64,000 nucleotides of DNA from Halalkalibacter oceani (GCF_023715705.1 NZ_JAMBOS010000013.1:32592-96591), one strand, 5' to 3'; counted from the stretch's first letter, positions 19,601 through 28,508 are shown. Made by a program: numbers and translations. The notes: a model not told the origin generated them from the sequence alone.

Positions 19601-19754
19601 GCATCTGAGTGACACAAGACCGGATAAAGGCGGGGTCGGCCTGTATAATACGAATCGGCGTCTGAAGCAATTGTACGGACGAGGACTCTCCATTCAAACC
19701 CGCCCGGGCGAAGGGACTACCGTCTCGTTCCGCCTTCCGTTAAACAACGAGTAA
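16692..19754 (+). pseudogene. 7TMR-DISM hybrid sensor histidine kinase with a second LytS-like kinase module; premature ochre codon
   Basis: The frame opens at ATG 16692 with a hydrophobic export/anchor segment (KKIFLVLVLFLVFLSC) and hits TAA at 16794-16796. It then stays open in the same frame to 19754. Downstream are an extracellular beta-rich 7TMR-DISM sensor, seven hydrophobic helices (about 17300-17910), a HisKA box SHELRNPLHS (about 18000), an ATPase domain with GGIGLGLTICRQL, and a receiver with VISDVMMPQMSGYE. A second, LytS-type kinase with QPHFLFNTLNTI and DNGVGIPF follows. Translation could restart near 16806-16809, but such a product would lack the export signal. A CAA-to-TAA change is the simplest explanation. 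Confidence 0.82.
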
Positions 19755-19778
19755 CTGCAAGGATGCAAACTGCGATAG

Positions 19779-19819
19779 AGCCCTGGAAAAAAGGATGGCT
19801 TTCCCCTTTTCCAGGGCTT
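19779..19819. terminator. Bidirectional terminator between kinase and rhodanese genes
   Basis: AGCCCTGGAAAA pairs with TTTTCCAGGGCT around a short loop, between converging genes. Flanking T-runs are weak, so efficiency is uncertain. Confidence 0.65.
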
Positions 19820-19890
19820 GAAGCAGTATAAATGAAGGTATGTGTGACATCGTTTCGCCTTCCATATAGGACACCACCGGGGTATGCCGC

Positions 19891-20736
19891 TTACGATTCT
19901 CCTTTAGCAACCGGATTGTCTTGATAGGAAATCCAGTCACTCCAGCTCCCTGCATAAAGCTTCACGTTGGGAAAGCCCGATTTTTTCAGGGCAAGTACAT
20001 TTGGACAAGCGGAAATTCCCGAGCCGCAGTAGACGACAATCTCTTTTTCTGATGGCAGTCCTGAAAAATGCTCCTTCAGTTCTTCTTCTTTCTTCCACGC
20101 TCCATCCTCAGTCAGAACCTCCTTCCAGAAGTAGTTCAAGGCACCCGGTATATGACCGCCTACCGGATCAATCGGCTCCTCCTCGCCCCGGTATCTCTTC
20201 GGTTCGCGCGAATCAATCAGTAAAATTTCATCATTATTAAGCGCCGCTTTGACATAGTCGGCGTCGACGACAGGCCACTCTGAATTCTGTCCGGCCTGAA
20301 AGGACTTTACCGTCGGTTCAGGAACGTCGGTTGTCACCTCAAAGCCCGCTTCCTTCCATGCTGAAAAGCCACGATCAAGAATCGCCGCCTCCCGATGCCC
20401 GTGGCGCTTGAGCATCCACCATACTCTTGAGGCCATCATCCCGCCCTGGTCATCATAGATGACCACCTTTTTATCAGGGGCAATTCCCGCCTCACCAAAC
20501 ACTTTTTCCAACTTCCCACGCTCAGGCAACGGATGGCGGCCACCATGCTCTTTAACGGGAGCGGCCAGCTCTTTTCCGAGATTAAGAAAAATAGCGCCCG
20601 GCAGATGGCCTTTTTGATAGAGACGCTCTCCCGCCCCGCTGTCTGCCAGGTCATATCTCGCATCAATAAGAACAAATTCATCCGCATTTTCCTGTAAGCG
20701 GTCGTTCAACCAGCTCACTGTTACAATCTCTTCCAC
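19891..20736 (-). CDS. Sulfurtransferase (thiosulfate/3-mercaptopyruvate type), tandem rhodanese domains
   Basis: This 281-residue protein has two rhodanese domains. The C-terminal one carries the active-site loop YCGSGISAC with catalytic C237. In the N-terminal domain the equivalent position reads YDDQGG, with Asp in place of Cys, so that domain is catalytically dead as in other two-domain sulfurtransferases. The loop sequence CGSGIS resembles 3-mercaptopyruvate sulfurtransferases more than CRKGVT-type rhodaneses. It starts with GTG and is probably cytoplasmic and monocistronic. Confidence 0.9.
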   Translation of the reverse strand: MEEIVTVSWLNDRLQENADEFVLIDARYDLADSGAGERLYQKGHLPGAIFLNLGKELAAPVKEHGGRHPLPERGKLEKVFGEAGIAPDKKVVIYDDQGGMMASRVWWMLKRHGHREAAILDRGFSAWKEAGFEVTTDVPEPTVKSFQAGQNSEWPVVDADYVKAALNNDEILLIDSREPKRYRGEEEPIDPVGGHIPGALNYFWKEVLTEDGAWKKEEELKEHFSGLPSEKEIVVYCGSGISACPNVLALKKSGFPNVKLYAGSWSDWISYQDNPVAKGES

Positions 20737-20922
20737 CTATCTCACTCTCCTCTCAGATTCCATCAAGTGATAGTTCTCTCTTTCCTGCTCAAACTCCTTT
20801 TCCTTCCCTTTCATTTCTTGCGATCCTTTACGCATCCGTCCACGCGAGCAAAAAAGTGAAACATTCCTCACTTCCGCGGCGTTTTATAGGAGAAGACGAT
20901 AAGATGCTATGGGAGGGTTACC

Positions 20923-21885
20923 ATGACGTACAAAAAAATTGTCGCAGCTGCCATTTTGACTTCTACTTTTGGATTGGCCGGCTGCGCCTCAGACATCGCC
21001 CCGGAAAACATCGCCACTGCCACGGAAGAAGAACAGCTTCCAATCAATGAGGAAACAGCATCCACTACGGAGCAGGTACAAGAATCTGACATCAGCGAAA
21101 CATTTGAGGAAATGCTACTTGCCGAGACTCCCCCTTCTGAGGTCGCGGCCTACTTGCAGCAACATCTTTCTGACATTTCTCCGGAGGATGTTTCCGTGAT
21201 GGTGCAGAAATTCGAACAACACCAGCAAACGTATCTTCCACGCTTAGAGGAGAAATTCCATGACAGTGAGATTCAAATCGGAATTCATGAGCAGTTTGGT
21301 TTTACCCTACCAACGGATGAAGAATTTGAAGAGGTCGAGAACGCGGAGGTAGCAGCCCTTCTTAGCGAAATGAAGGAGAATGGCTACAAGCTGGAAATGG
21401 CCGAAGGAATGTACTTTCCGATTATTGATTACCGCTTTTACAATCCGTTTACGGAAAATGCCGCTGCTGACACCCAAGCCTATATTGAGCTGATGATTGC
21501 TGAATCAGATCAGGTGCCGGCAAAGGACGCCGCCCTCGTCATCAGCTGGGAGTCCATTGTACAACGGGCAGTTAACCAGGAAGAATTCCTAAACGGCTTT
21601 CCCCAGTCCGGCTTTGCGAGCGAGGTAGCTGATTTATACGAAACATATATTATGTTTTTGCTATATGGCTTAAATAACACGCCGCTCTTTGACTATGACT
21701 CGCACACGATTGACAGTGAAGCACTGGCCGCCTTCTCATCCATAGTTGAAAACGTTGAAGACAGCGAGACGATGAAGCTGTTGGATCAGTATCTCACCAT
21801 CATTGAAGTGAACAACAATCAGTTAACGGATGAAGTGGAACAGTTCAGAACCGATTATATGGAAGCATTGCAGGAAGAACGCTGA
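20923..21885 (+). CDS. Putative lipoprotein of unknown function
   Basis: This 320-residue protein has a type II signal peptide ending in the lipobox LAGC (C21). The mature part is acidic and mostly helical, with no domain I recognise. ATG 20923 follows GGGAGGG. It is bounded by the divergent rhodanese gene and a strong terminator, so it appears monocistronic. No function can be assigned. Confidence 0.8.
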   Translation: MTYKKIVAAAILTSTFGLAGCASDIAPENIATATEEEQLPINEETASTTEQVQESDISETFEEMLLAETPPSEVAAYLQQHLSDISPEDVSVMVQKFEQHQQTYLPRLEEKFHDSEIQIGIHEQFGFTLPTDEEFEEVENAEVAALLSEMKENGYKLEMAEGMYFPIIDYRFYNPFTENAAADTQAYIELMIAESDQVPAKDAALVISWESIVQRAVNQEEFLNGFPQSGFASEVADLYETYIMFLLYGLNNTPLFDYDSHTIDSEALAAFSSIVENVEDSETMKLLDQYLTIIEVNNNQLTDEVEQFRTDYMEALQEER

Positions 21886-21937
21886 GGTAACACGCCCTCG
21901 CTTTTAGAAAGGCTCCGCTAGAAACCCGCCCGCAACT

Positions 21938-21975
21938 AGGCCTGGACCAAATCACCTTTTGGTCCAGGCCTTTTT
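21938..21975 (+). terminator. Intrinsic terminator after the lipoprotein gene
   Basis: AGGCCTGGACCAAA pairs with TTTGGTCCAGGCCT around a 6-nt loop and is followed by TTTT. It is a member of the recurrent CCAAAAGG-type hairpin family. Confidence 0.85.
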
Positions 21976-22017
21976 AAACGGACGTAGTGACTCCGTCCCC
22001 TGTATACGCTTTCAAAT

Positions 22018-22287
22018 TTATGTGGCGACCCACCTCTTCGTAATAGCAGAAGTGACCGCGATGCCAATCATAGCTGAAATAAACAGAAAGAGGGGTGCCT
22101 GCCAGCCGACAACGAAAAAAGCAAAGAGGTACGTCACCATATTAAGTAACGTCGTCCCCAAAATATACTTGTTCTTTTTCTGCTGGTCAGAGCCTGTGTA
22201 TTCACAGAAATACCCCTTTACAATAGAGGACACGGCGATTACCGCCAAAAAAGGCCAAAACAAGACTTCGTTAAAAATCATAAGCAT
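22018..22287 (-). CDS. Small membrane protein of unknown function
   Basis: This 89-residue protein has hydrophobic helices near 4-24, 42-62 and 64-82, separated by a polar basic loop containing DQQKKNK. A strong ribosome site GAGGAGGAGG precedes ATG 22287. It follows spo0M in the same direction after 64 bp and may be co-transcribed. No family recognised. Confidence 0.65.
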   Translation of the reverse strand: MLMIFNEVLFWPFLAVIAVSSIVKGYFCEYTGSDQQKKNKYILGTTLLNMVTYLFAFFVVGWQAPLFLFISAMIGIAVTSAITKRWVAT

Positions 22288-22351
22288 AAATAAACTAAAC
22301 CTCCTCCTCTCGTTCCTTTCCTCTCTGTATCATCATTAGGATGATGGCTGC

Positions 22352-23044
22352 TTACTTTTCAAGTAACTCACGAAGTGTTTCCAATTGTCCACCCAGCTCT
22401 TTGCTTCGATAAACCGGGCAATGATGAACAAGACCTTTATCATATACATAAATGTGTAAATCCTCTTCATTTCCAACAAAGTGAACTTTGATTCCATCTT
22501 CGTTTACCAGTTGAAAGGTCTGCAAGCAATGGGTCGGATTTGTTTCCGCTTTTCGCCGATGGCGGCACAATCCACTTTTCACCGTATGGCTAAAGCCCAG
22601 TCCTTCAATATAAGAAAGCACATCTTCAATCGTTTGATCGGTAACCGTCACATCATGATGGTCAATCGGATGGTTCAGCAGGCTGATATCGACCTCGGTC
22701 TGGATTGTCACCTTTTGCTCTCCGAATGTGACCGGCAAATAGTAAGGCAAATAGATAGTGAACGGAATGACCTTTTCTTCCTGGGCCTTCACTGTCAGCT
22801 CATCGGTAATTTCCAATTCCAAAATCGGTTCGGTGATGTCCCGGAATTCAGTCGTATCATCGTCATCTCTATGAAATTCTGAATCAATGTGAATATATAT
22901 TTTGGAGATTTTCTGGTCTGTTTTCCCTCCAAAAATATGGACTTCTCCCTTAATTTCTTTTCCTCGTTCAATCCTCTCTTCCAACAGCACTGTATTCACT
23001 TTTGCTGAACCAACGCCGAAGCTTGACAATAATTTCTCAAACAT
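22352..23044 (-). CDS. spo0M: Spo0M, arrestin-like sporulation-control protein
   Basis: This 230-residue protein begins MFEKLLSSFGVGSAKVNT, the conserved start of Spo0M. It has the arrestin-like beta-sandwich typical of the family, with segments GKEIKGEVHIFGG and YLPVTFGEQKVTIQTEVDI. It modulates entry into sporulation and has been linked to cell-shape proteins in Bacillus. ATG 23044 is preceded by GAGAGGAGTAAAG; upstream in-frame ATGs lack a ribosome site. Confidence 0.93.
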   Translation of the reverse strand: MFEKLLSSFGVGSAKVNTVLLEERIERGKEIKGEVHIFGGKTDQKISKIYIHIDSEFHRDDDDTTEFRDITEPILELEITDELTVKAQEEKVIPFTIYLPYYLPVTFGEQKVTIQTEVDISLLNHPIDHHDVTVTDQTIEDVLSYIEGLGFSHTVKSGLCRHRRKAETNPTHCLQTFQLVNEDGIKVHFVGNEEDLHIYVYDKGLVHHCPVYRSKELGGQLETLRELLEK

Positions 23045-23422
23045 CTTTACTCCTCTCCCTCGCCTGTGACAAGTAAGCATTTTTTTGTCGCAACTCCCCC
23101 GAAATTGTGACAATAAAAGATCAATCCATTTCTACCCCTTGACTTTTTCGTCAATCTGGACCTTCCTTTTGAATCATTATACCCCATCTTCCTGATTGGA
23201 TAAAGCCACTCTCGGACGAATACCCGCACTATTTTACAATTTGAAAATGACCGGGGCTCCCTCTTCCTTCGAATGGCTTTCGAAACAGCTCTCATACAGA
23301 CTATGCCGGCTTAGTCCAACCCGTTTGGATGATTGGACCAGCATACAAATGGAGAAATCGGTTCAGGTTTGGCAGTTCATTCATATCTATAAGAATGAGA
23401 ACAGAAAGGAGAGATTAGAGCA
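23045..23422. other. Intergenic region between divergent spo0M and tgl
   Basis: This 378-bp region must hold the promoters of spo0M and tgl. A rightward frame through its second half overlaps the tgl start by 4 nt but looks like chance. I do not see a sporulation-sigma promoter clear enough to call. The tgl ribosome site AAAGGAGAG lies at its right end. Confidence 0.4.
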
Positions 23423-24262
23423 TTGATTGTCATTAATGGGCAAGCCGTTGATATAAATCAAATACAGCTGGCAGGGGTCGATAATCAGCAGCTTAACATT
23501 TTAGAGCGTCTAGGTGCTTCAAGCCGGGTTTATCGCTACGATTCATATGACCAGCTTGCGTTCGAATTGCATATGAGGGTAGCTACCGTGCAGGCTGCTC
23601 TTCTCCTTCAGGAAAGCAACGTCAGCTTCGCCACCTTTGAAACGGCGAGATGTAACGAGCAATATTGGAGTCTGACACGTCAAGGGGGCTTCCTGCTGAA
23701 GCCCAATGTCCTGCCGCAAATCGGCATTGATGATATTTTTCTCCAGGGCCATCAGTACGCTTTCGAATGCGCTGTAGCCATTGTCATTATTTTTTACAAG
23801 GCGACGTTAGGATCGATTGATAAATCGCTGTTTAATTTGCTATTTGCCAACCTTTATTTGTTTTCCTGGCAATATGATGAGGATCTCGATTTGCAAAGTC
23901 ATGAAGGAGATGATATCATCCCCGGCGATTGTGTGTATTTCCGCAACCCTGATTACGACCCGGCGAGTCCCGAATGGCAAGGAGAAAATGCGATTGTCAT
24001 TGATCGAAATCTTTTTTTCGGTCATGGAATTGGCCTTAAGACACAGCAAGGAATGATCGACACCTTAAATACAAAGCGGAGAAGGTTCTCACAGCAGTCG
24101 GCTTATATGGAACGGCATATCACCCGACCGAACTACAAATATTTAAGTCAGTTTCGTTCGCTCGCTGATCGCCCCCCTGTGCGGCTTTCCTTATCGTCCG
24201 CTTCCCCGCCTTTATCCGAGCTGATTTTCGCCCAGGTTGGCTCGCGCATGTTCCTTGCGTAA
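23423..24262 (+). CDS. tgl: Protein-glutamine gamma-glutamyltransferase (spore coat transglutaminase)
   Basis: Tgl cross-links spore coat proteins by epsilon-(gamma-glutamyl)lysine bonds late in sporulation. The 279-residue length is close to the family norm, and the active-site cysteine is C116 in QYAFECAVAI. The C-terminal half contains ENAIVIDRNLFFGHGIG, as in other Tgl proteins. The start is TTG, chosen because AAAGGAGAG is 9 nt upstream and the protein then begins MIVINGQ like known Tgl. It is monocistronic with a terminator behind it. Confidence 0.94.
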   Translation: MIVINGQAVDINQIQLAGVDNQQLNILERLGASSRVYRYDSYDQLAFELHMRVATVQAALLLQESNVSFATFETARCNEQYWSLTRQGGFLLKPNVLPQIGIDDIFLQGHQYAFECAVAIVIIFYKATLGSIDKSLFNLLFANLYLFSWQYDEDLDLQSHEGDDIIPGDCVYFRNPDYDPASPEWQGENAIVIDRNLFFGHGIGLKTQQGMIDTLNTKRRRFSQQSAYMERHITRPNYKYLSQFRSLADRPPVRLSLSSASPPLSELIFAQVGSRMFLA

Positions 24263-24308
24263 GAAAACCGCGCAGCGGCTTTTTATCCTTTCTTCTCTTT
24301 TATAGAAA

Positions 24309-24348
24309 GAAGGTGTCCCAAAGGTTGCTCCCCCTTTTGGACACCTCT
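24309..24348. terminator. Bidirectional terminator between tgl and the ThDP enzyme
   Basis: AGGTGTCCCAAAGG pairs with CTTTTGGACACCT between converging genes. It carries the GGTTG loop common to hairpins in this window. Confidence 0.75.
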
Positions 24349-24354
24349 CTTCTG

Positions 24355-25998
24355 TTACTCGACCCGATTTAAAATAGGCGGCACCTCGTCAGGATCGACG
24401 ATCACCTCAATCACGGTTGTTGCCCTGCTGGAAAGAGCCTGTATGACAGCAGCTCCGACCTCCTCCGCCGTCCGGCAGCAGATCGCCGTCGCCCCCATTG
24501 ATTTGGCAAACGCCGTAACATTCAGTCCGTATTCGTAGATTGCTCCGACCGATTTGCCAAGCCAATGCCTCATTCCTTTTTCCACCATGTCCAGCCGTTG
24601 ATTATTCAGGACGAAAAAGAGGACCGGTACCTGTTCATTAACAGCCGTTGACACTGCTGTTCCGTGCATGAACATGCAACCGTCACCCGTTAAACATACG
24701 ACTCTTCGCTCAGGTAAAGCGAGCTGAGCTCCAACTGCATAGCCGATCGCATTCCCCATCGCTCCAAAGACATCGTCGAAGTGAAAGGTGCCCGGCTCCA
24801 AAATATCATAATGCTTAATCGCGTAAAAGGAATGACTCCCATCATCGCTAAACAGAATTGCATCTTGAGGCAATTGACTTCTTAAAGCCTGAAGCGCTTC
24901 AGCCGCCGAAAGATACGTGGTGTTCTCCGCAATCGCACTGCTTTCGCCTGTGGCGGCGACGGTCGGAAGTTCATATAACGGGGCCGGCTGTTGACCGGCG
25001 GCATCAAGCTCCATTAAAGCGCGGATGTTCGTCTTAATATCCCCTACAATCGCCAGCGTCGGCACCGGCAATGACTTTCCGATAAAGGTAGGGTCATAAT
25101 CAAACTGAATGATTTGCGCCGGATGCATATGCGGTTTAAAGCCCGCCAATGACATATCGCTCAGCTTCGTGCCGATGACAATCATCAGATCAATGCCTTC
25201 TTCAAGATAAGCATGGGCTCTTTCATTGCCGCCCAGGCCGAAGCTGCCGAGCGAGAGCGGATGAGCCGAAACAAATGACCCTTTCCCGCCCGGCGTTGTC
25301 ATCACCGGCAGCTGCCATCTTTCGGCAAACCAGCTGATTTCTTCATAGGCACGGGAAGCATGGACGCCCTTCCCAAGGCATAGAACAGGCTTTTTCGCCT
25401 CGCGCAGCATCGGCAGGATATCTTCCAGGTTAGAGGATTGCATATGCGGACTGCCAACCGGCAGCTCCAGCTCAAATGGAGAAATTTCTTCAAGCAGCAC
25501 TTCAAACGGAAGTGATAAATGGACAGGACCCCGCTTTCCGGTGAAAGCTTTTTCGATCGCATGTCTAAAATAGAGAGGGAATTGTTCGCTTCGCTCCACA
25601 GAAGCACTAAATAACGTAACCGGTTCAAACATTTTCACCAAGTCCGTGCCAAAGAAGCTTGAATCCTGACCTAACGCTCTTCCGCTTCCATTTACGGAAG
25701 GATGACCAGTAATAAAAAGAGTCGGGCTGTTAAAAGCTTTCGCTTGTCCAGCCGCCGTCAGCATATTCGTTCCACCGGGTCCAGAGGTTCCAATCGCTAC
25801 TCCTAACGTGTTCTTCTTTAAAGCATAGCCACCAGCACAAAATCCAGCTTCCGCTTCATGACGTGTCAGTACGAAGGAAATTCCCTGCTCTTCAATTTCG
25901 ATCAACAACGGTACAATCGGCTTACCGGGAATGCCAAACGCATGAGTCACGCCCCATTTCTTTAAATGATCGGCTACAATAGAGGCAACTGTCTTCAT
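24355..25998 (-). CDS. Thiamine-diphosphate-dependent enzyme, acetolactate synthase-like
   Basis: This 547-residue protein has the three domains of the ThDP decarboxylase/synthase family. The N-terminal PYR domain has the catalytic Glu in TRHEAEAGFCAGGYA, a central Rossmann-like domain follows, and the C-terminal PP domain carries the ThDP/Mg motif GDGCMFMHG ending in NN. It resembles IlvB/AlsS-type or benzoylformate decarboxylase-type proteins, but there is no regulatory-subunit gene nearby. It stands alone, divergent from a kinase gene. The exact substrate is unresolved. Confidence 0.85.
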   Translation of the reverse strand: MKTVASIVADHLKKWGVTHAFGIPGKPIVPLLIEIEEQGISFVLTRHEAEAGFCAGGYALKKNTLGVAIGTSGPGGTNMLTAAGQAKAFNSPTLFITGHPSVNGSGRALGQDSSFFGTDLVKMFEPVTLFSASVERSEQFPLYFRHAIEKAFTGKRGPVHLSLPFEVLLEEISPFELELPVGSPHMQSSNLEDILPMLREAKKPVLCLGKGVHASRAYEEISWFAERWQLPVMTTPGGKGSFVSAHPLSLGSFGLGGNERAHAYLEEGIDLMIVIGTKLSDMSLAGFKPHMHPAQIIQFDYDPTFIGKSLPVPTLAIVGDIKTNIRALMELDAAGQQPAPLYELPTVAATGESSAIAENTTYLSAAEALQALRSQLPQDAILFSDDGSHSFYAIKHYDILEPGTFHFDDVFGAMGNAIGYAVGAQLALPERRVVCLTGDGCMFMHGTAVSTAVNEQVPVLFFVLNNQRLDMVEKGMRHWLGKSVGAIYEYGLNVTAFAKSMGATAICCRTAEEVGAAVIQALSSRATTVIEVIVDPDEVPPILNRVE

Positions 25999-26245
25999 AG
26001 CTCTTTCTCCTCTCTGTAATTTGTTGAAATTTGTCCTGCTACATAGATGGTACCATGAAATTGGAAGTAATTAAGAAAAAAACGCCAAAAAATGATAACA
26101 TTATGTTATTATTTGCATTATGGATAATTATTTCCATTTTTACTTACAGGAAAAAGTTCTGTTGACGCCCTTTCTGTTTAAATGCGACACTAGATTTACA
26201 CCATGCTAACGGTGTTTAATGGAATAGATGAAAGGATAGACGACC

Positions 26246-27493
26246 TTGACTGAAACATTATTGTTAAATCTCTTATTTTTATTAATGCCTGTTTTTATGT
26301 TCTATGTCTTTTTCGAAAATAAAACAACTTTTTTTAATAGAACGATTCTCATTTTGCTTTCCGCTTCTTCGATGATTCTTTGTATGACTTTTCCTATTCA
26401 TTTGCCGGTCGGCTTTATTTTTGATTTACGCTACATTCCTTTTATCATTGCCGGACTGTTTGGCGGCTATCGTGTGATCCTGCCACTCTATGTCTTGTTA
26501 AATTTCTATCGGTTTATTATCGCGGGAGACGGCACCTACCTCTCTCTGATCTTTTCAACCTTTATCTTAGCGGTCATTTTACTGTCTCATCACAAATTCG
26601 TTAAACTTGCTCCCCGCCATCGGGTCATCTTTGCCAGTGGTTTGTCACTGTTTACGTTGATTGTCTATTTAACGATATTGGGTCTGTTCTTTTATGAATT
26701 AACTCAGGAATTTTTCCTGCTGTGCCTGTCCTTCTTGCTGACCCAGGTGGGAGGCGTGATGTTTATCATGCTGCTGATCGAACAATTGTTGAAAAATGTC
26801 AAAATACGCGAGAAGCTTTTCGACACAGAGCGCTTAAACACAATCAACCAGCTATCAGCCAGTGTCGCGCACGAAATTAGAAACCCGTTGACAGTTGCCA
26901 AAGGGTTCCTGCAGCTGCTCCAGCAGTCACCTTCTTTTTCCGGAGAAGAAAAACGGTATTTAACATTTTCGCTCGATGAGGTGAAACGAGCCGAAAAGAT
27001 TGTCAGTGATTTTCTTACGTTATCGCTGCCTCAATCGGAAAACATGGTGCACTCGACATTGAAGGCGGAAGCAGAGCAAGTGAAAGAGCATATTCTTCCC
27101 TATGCTTCCTTTCATCAGGTCGAGGTCAAATTACATTTCACCAATACGCTCGAGGCGACCTACGACCGTAATCAGATGGAGCAATGTCTTTTGAATTTAT
27201 GCAAAAACGGCGTGGAGGCGATGACGGAGTCCGGCGGAACTTTAACGATTTCAATCTTTGAACGAAAGAAAAACATCGCCGTACAAATCGAGGATACCGG
27301 GGTCGGAATGAGCAAGGACCAATTAAAACGGCTGGGAAAGCCCTATTATTCCACAAAAGAAAAAGGGACGGGCCTTGGCATGCTGATCGTCTACAACACG
27401 ATGAACAAACTCGGAGGAACGATTGAAGTAAGCAGTCAAAAAGGAAAAGGCACGACCTTCCTCCTTACAATCCCTCCTAATTCCGCTCTGTGA
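26246..27493 (+). CDS. KinB-like sporulation sensor histidine kinase
   Basis: This 415-residue membrane kinase has six or so hydrophobic segments in residues 1-185 (5TMR-type sensor, as in KinB). A HisKA domain with the phospho-acceptor in ASVAHEIRNPLTVAKG and an ATPase domain with NLCKNGVEAM, EDTGVGM and GTGLGMLIVYN follow. No response regulator is adjacent, as expected for an orphan kinase feeding the Spo0A phosphorelay. The TTG start at 26246 follows AAAGGATAG. KinB-type assignment comes from architecture; a different signal is possible. Confidence 0.85.
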   Translation: MTETLLLNLLFLLMPVFMFYVFFENKTTFFNRTILILLSASSMILCMTFPIHLPVGFIFDLRYIPFIIAGLFGGYRVILPLYVLLNFYRFIIAGDGTYLSLIFSTFILAVILLSHHKFVKLAPRHRVIFASGLSLFTLIVYLTILGLFFYELTQEFFLLCLSFLLTQVGGVMFIMLLIEQLLKNVKIREKLFDTERLNTINQLSASVAHEIRNPLTVAKGFLQLLQQSPSFSGEEKRYLTFSLDEVKRAEKIVSDFLTLSLPQSENMVHSTLKAEAEQVKEHILPYASFHQVEVKLHFTNTLEATYDRNQMEQCLLNLCKNGVEAMTESGGTLTISIFERKKNIAVQIEDTGVGMSKDQLKRLGKPYYSTKEKGTGLGMLIVYNTMNKLGGTIEVSSQKGKGTTFLLTIPPNSAL

Positions 27494-27776
27494 ACTGACT
27501 GAAGCAATGGCTTCGTACTCGGGGGTATGCCCAAAGGCAAAAACCAGCCTTTGGCCTTGGCTTCGCTCGCCACAATCCCGTTGTGCCAAACCCGTTCACA
27601 ACGGGATTTAAAAGATCGTGGCGGCTTCGCATTTTATGGCGGCGTTTCCGTTCTGCACTAACGAAGCAGGGAAGAAGTTCACTTCCCTGCTTCGTTTTGA
27701 AATCATCGTGCAGACTCCACCTGCCGCTTCGGGGGTATGCCCAAAGGCAAAAACCAGCCTTTGGGCATACCCCCTT
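27494..27776. repeat. Cluster of nested palindromic intergenic elements (copy R5)
   Basis: This region holds no gene. It contains three stacked hairpins: a pair of near-identical 35-bp direct repeats beginning CGGGGGTATGCCCAAAGGC at about 27519 and 27730 (the second a full hairpin ending GGGCATACCCCC), CCCGTTGTG/CACAACGGG at about 27566-27604, and GAAGCAGGGAAG/CTTCCCTGCTTC at about 27664-27692. Flanks such as GTGGCGGCTTCGC match the elements near 41, 50, 57 and 59 kb. The last hairpin may also terminate the kinase and regulator transcripts. Confidence 0.75.
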
Positions 27777-28316
27777 CTATTTTTTCGGTATGATTTTGAA
27801 GATTTCTTCGCTTTCAAATAGGGCAATGACTTCCTGCAGCCATTCATAATACCGTTGGGCGTGATCAAGCTTTGCCGAATCGGTTTCAATCGCTTTTTGC
27901 AATGCTTCGTCTTCGGTTCCGCTTATTTCCGCCAGTGTGCTTCTTAATTTATTGACTGCCTTTAAATTGTTATCAACTGATGTTCGCCAGCGCTTCACAA
28001 AAACCGTGGAAAACGATTTGTACCAATCATTCTCAGTTTCATATAAATCTTTTCGGACCCCTTTTTGCCAGACTCGTTCAACCATATTCGCTTCTAACAG
28101 TGCTCTTATTCCTGTGCTCATACTCGTTTTGCTCATTTTGAGCTCCTGGCTCATTTGATCAAGGGTCATTGGCGACTCGGCAAAAAGAACAGTTCCGTAT
28201 AAGCGACCAACTGATTCAGAAATTCCGTACAAATAAATGTTTTTCGAAAGTCCATGAATAAACCGTTCTCTAGCTTCTTCAAGCTTCTGCCACTCATCCT
28301 CTTTGTTCTCTAACAT
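27777..28316 (-). CDS. GbsR/MarR-type regulator, probable choline/betaine-responsive repressor of opuA
   Basis: This 179-residue protein is of the GbsR/OpcR branch of the MarR superfamily. Signatures are YGISESVGRLYGTVLF and the winged helix LDQMSQELKMSKTSMSTGIRAL. In Bacillus such proteins repress betaine synthesis or choline and betaine uptake genes. It is divergent from opuAA-AB-AC, with a 36-bp perfect palindrome in the shared region, so control of opuA is the natural inference. ATG 28316 is preceded by AAAGGAATC. Confidence 0.9.
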   Translation of the reverse strand: MLENKEDEWQKLEEARERFIHGLSKNIYLYGISESVGRLYGTVLFAESPMTLDQMSQELKMSKTSMSTGIRALLEANMVERVWQKGVRKDLYETENDWYKSFSTVFVKRWRTSVDNNLKAVNKLRSTLAEISGTEDEALQKAIETDSAKLDHAQRYYEWLQEVIALFESEEIFKIIPKK

Positions 28317-28447
28317 CTGCTGTCTGATTCCTTTCTTTGTTTTCTACATAGAGTTAGTTAAAAGTCTAACAAAAGTCAGACATGAATGGAAGTAGCCTTT
28401 TAGCGATGATCCCGGCGCATCCTAGAGGAAATATAAGGATCAACGTC

Positions 28448-28483
28448 ATATACTCTGTACAGTTTAAACTGTACAGAGTATAT
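28448..28483. promoter_or_regulatory. 36-bp perfect palindrome, probable operator for the GbsR-like regulator
   Basis: The dyad centre lies between 28465 and 28466 and all 18 base pairs on each side match. Each arm contains the 8-bp self-complementary site CTGTACAG (28455-28462 and 28469-28476), so two small dyads sit 14 bp apart inside the larger one. It lies between the divergent regulator and opuA, 26 bp upstream of the opuA -35 box. Confidence 0.7.
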
Positions 28484-28508
28484 AAACGAAATGAACAGAA
28501 TATCCGAA

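Noticed and set aside
23196..23426. Rightward frame of 76 codons overlapping the tgl start
   Set aside because: No ribosome site, unlikely composition, and the tgl ribosome site lies within it. Most likely chance.
27494..27776. Direct repeats at 27.5 kb as a CRISPR array or insertion-sequence ends
   Set aside because: Only two copies of the long direct repeat with unlike hairpins between them, no regular spacers, no cas gene and no transposase.
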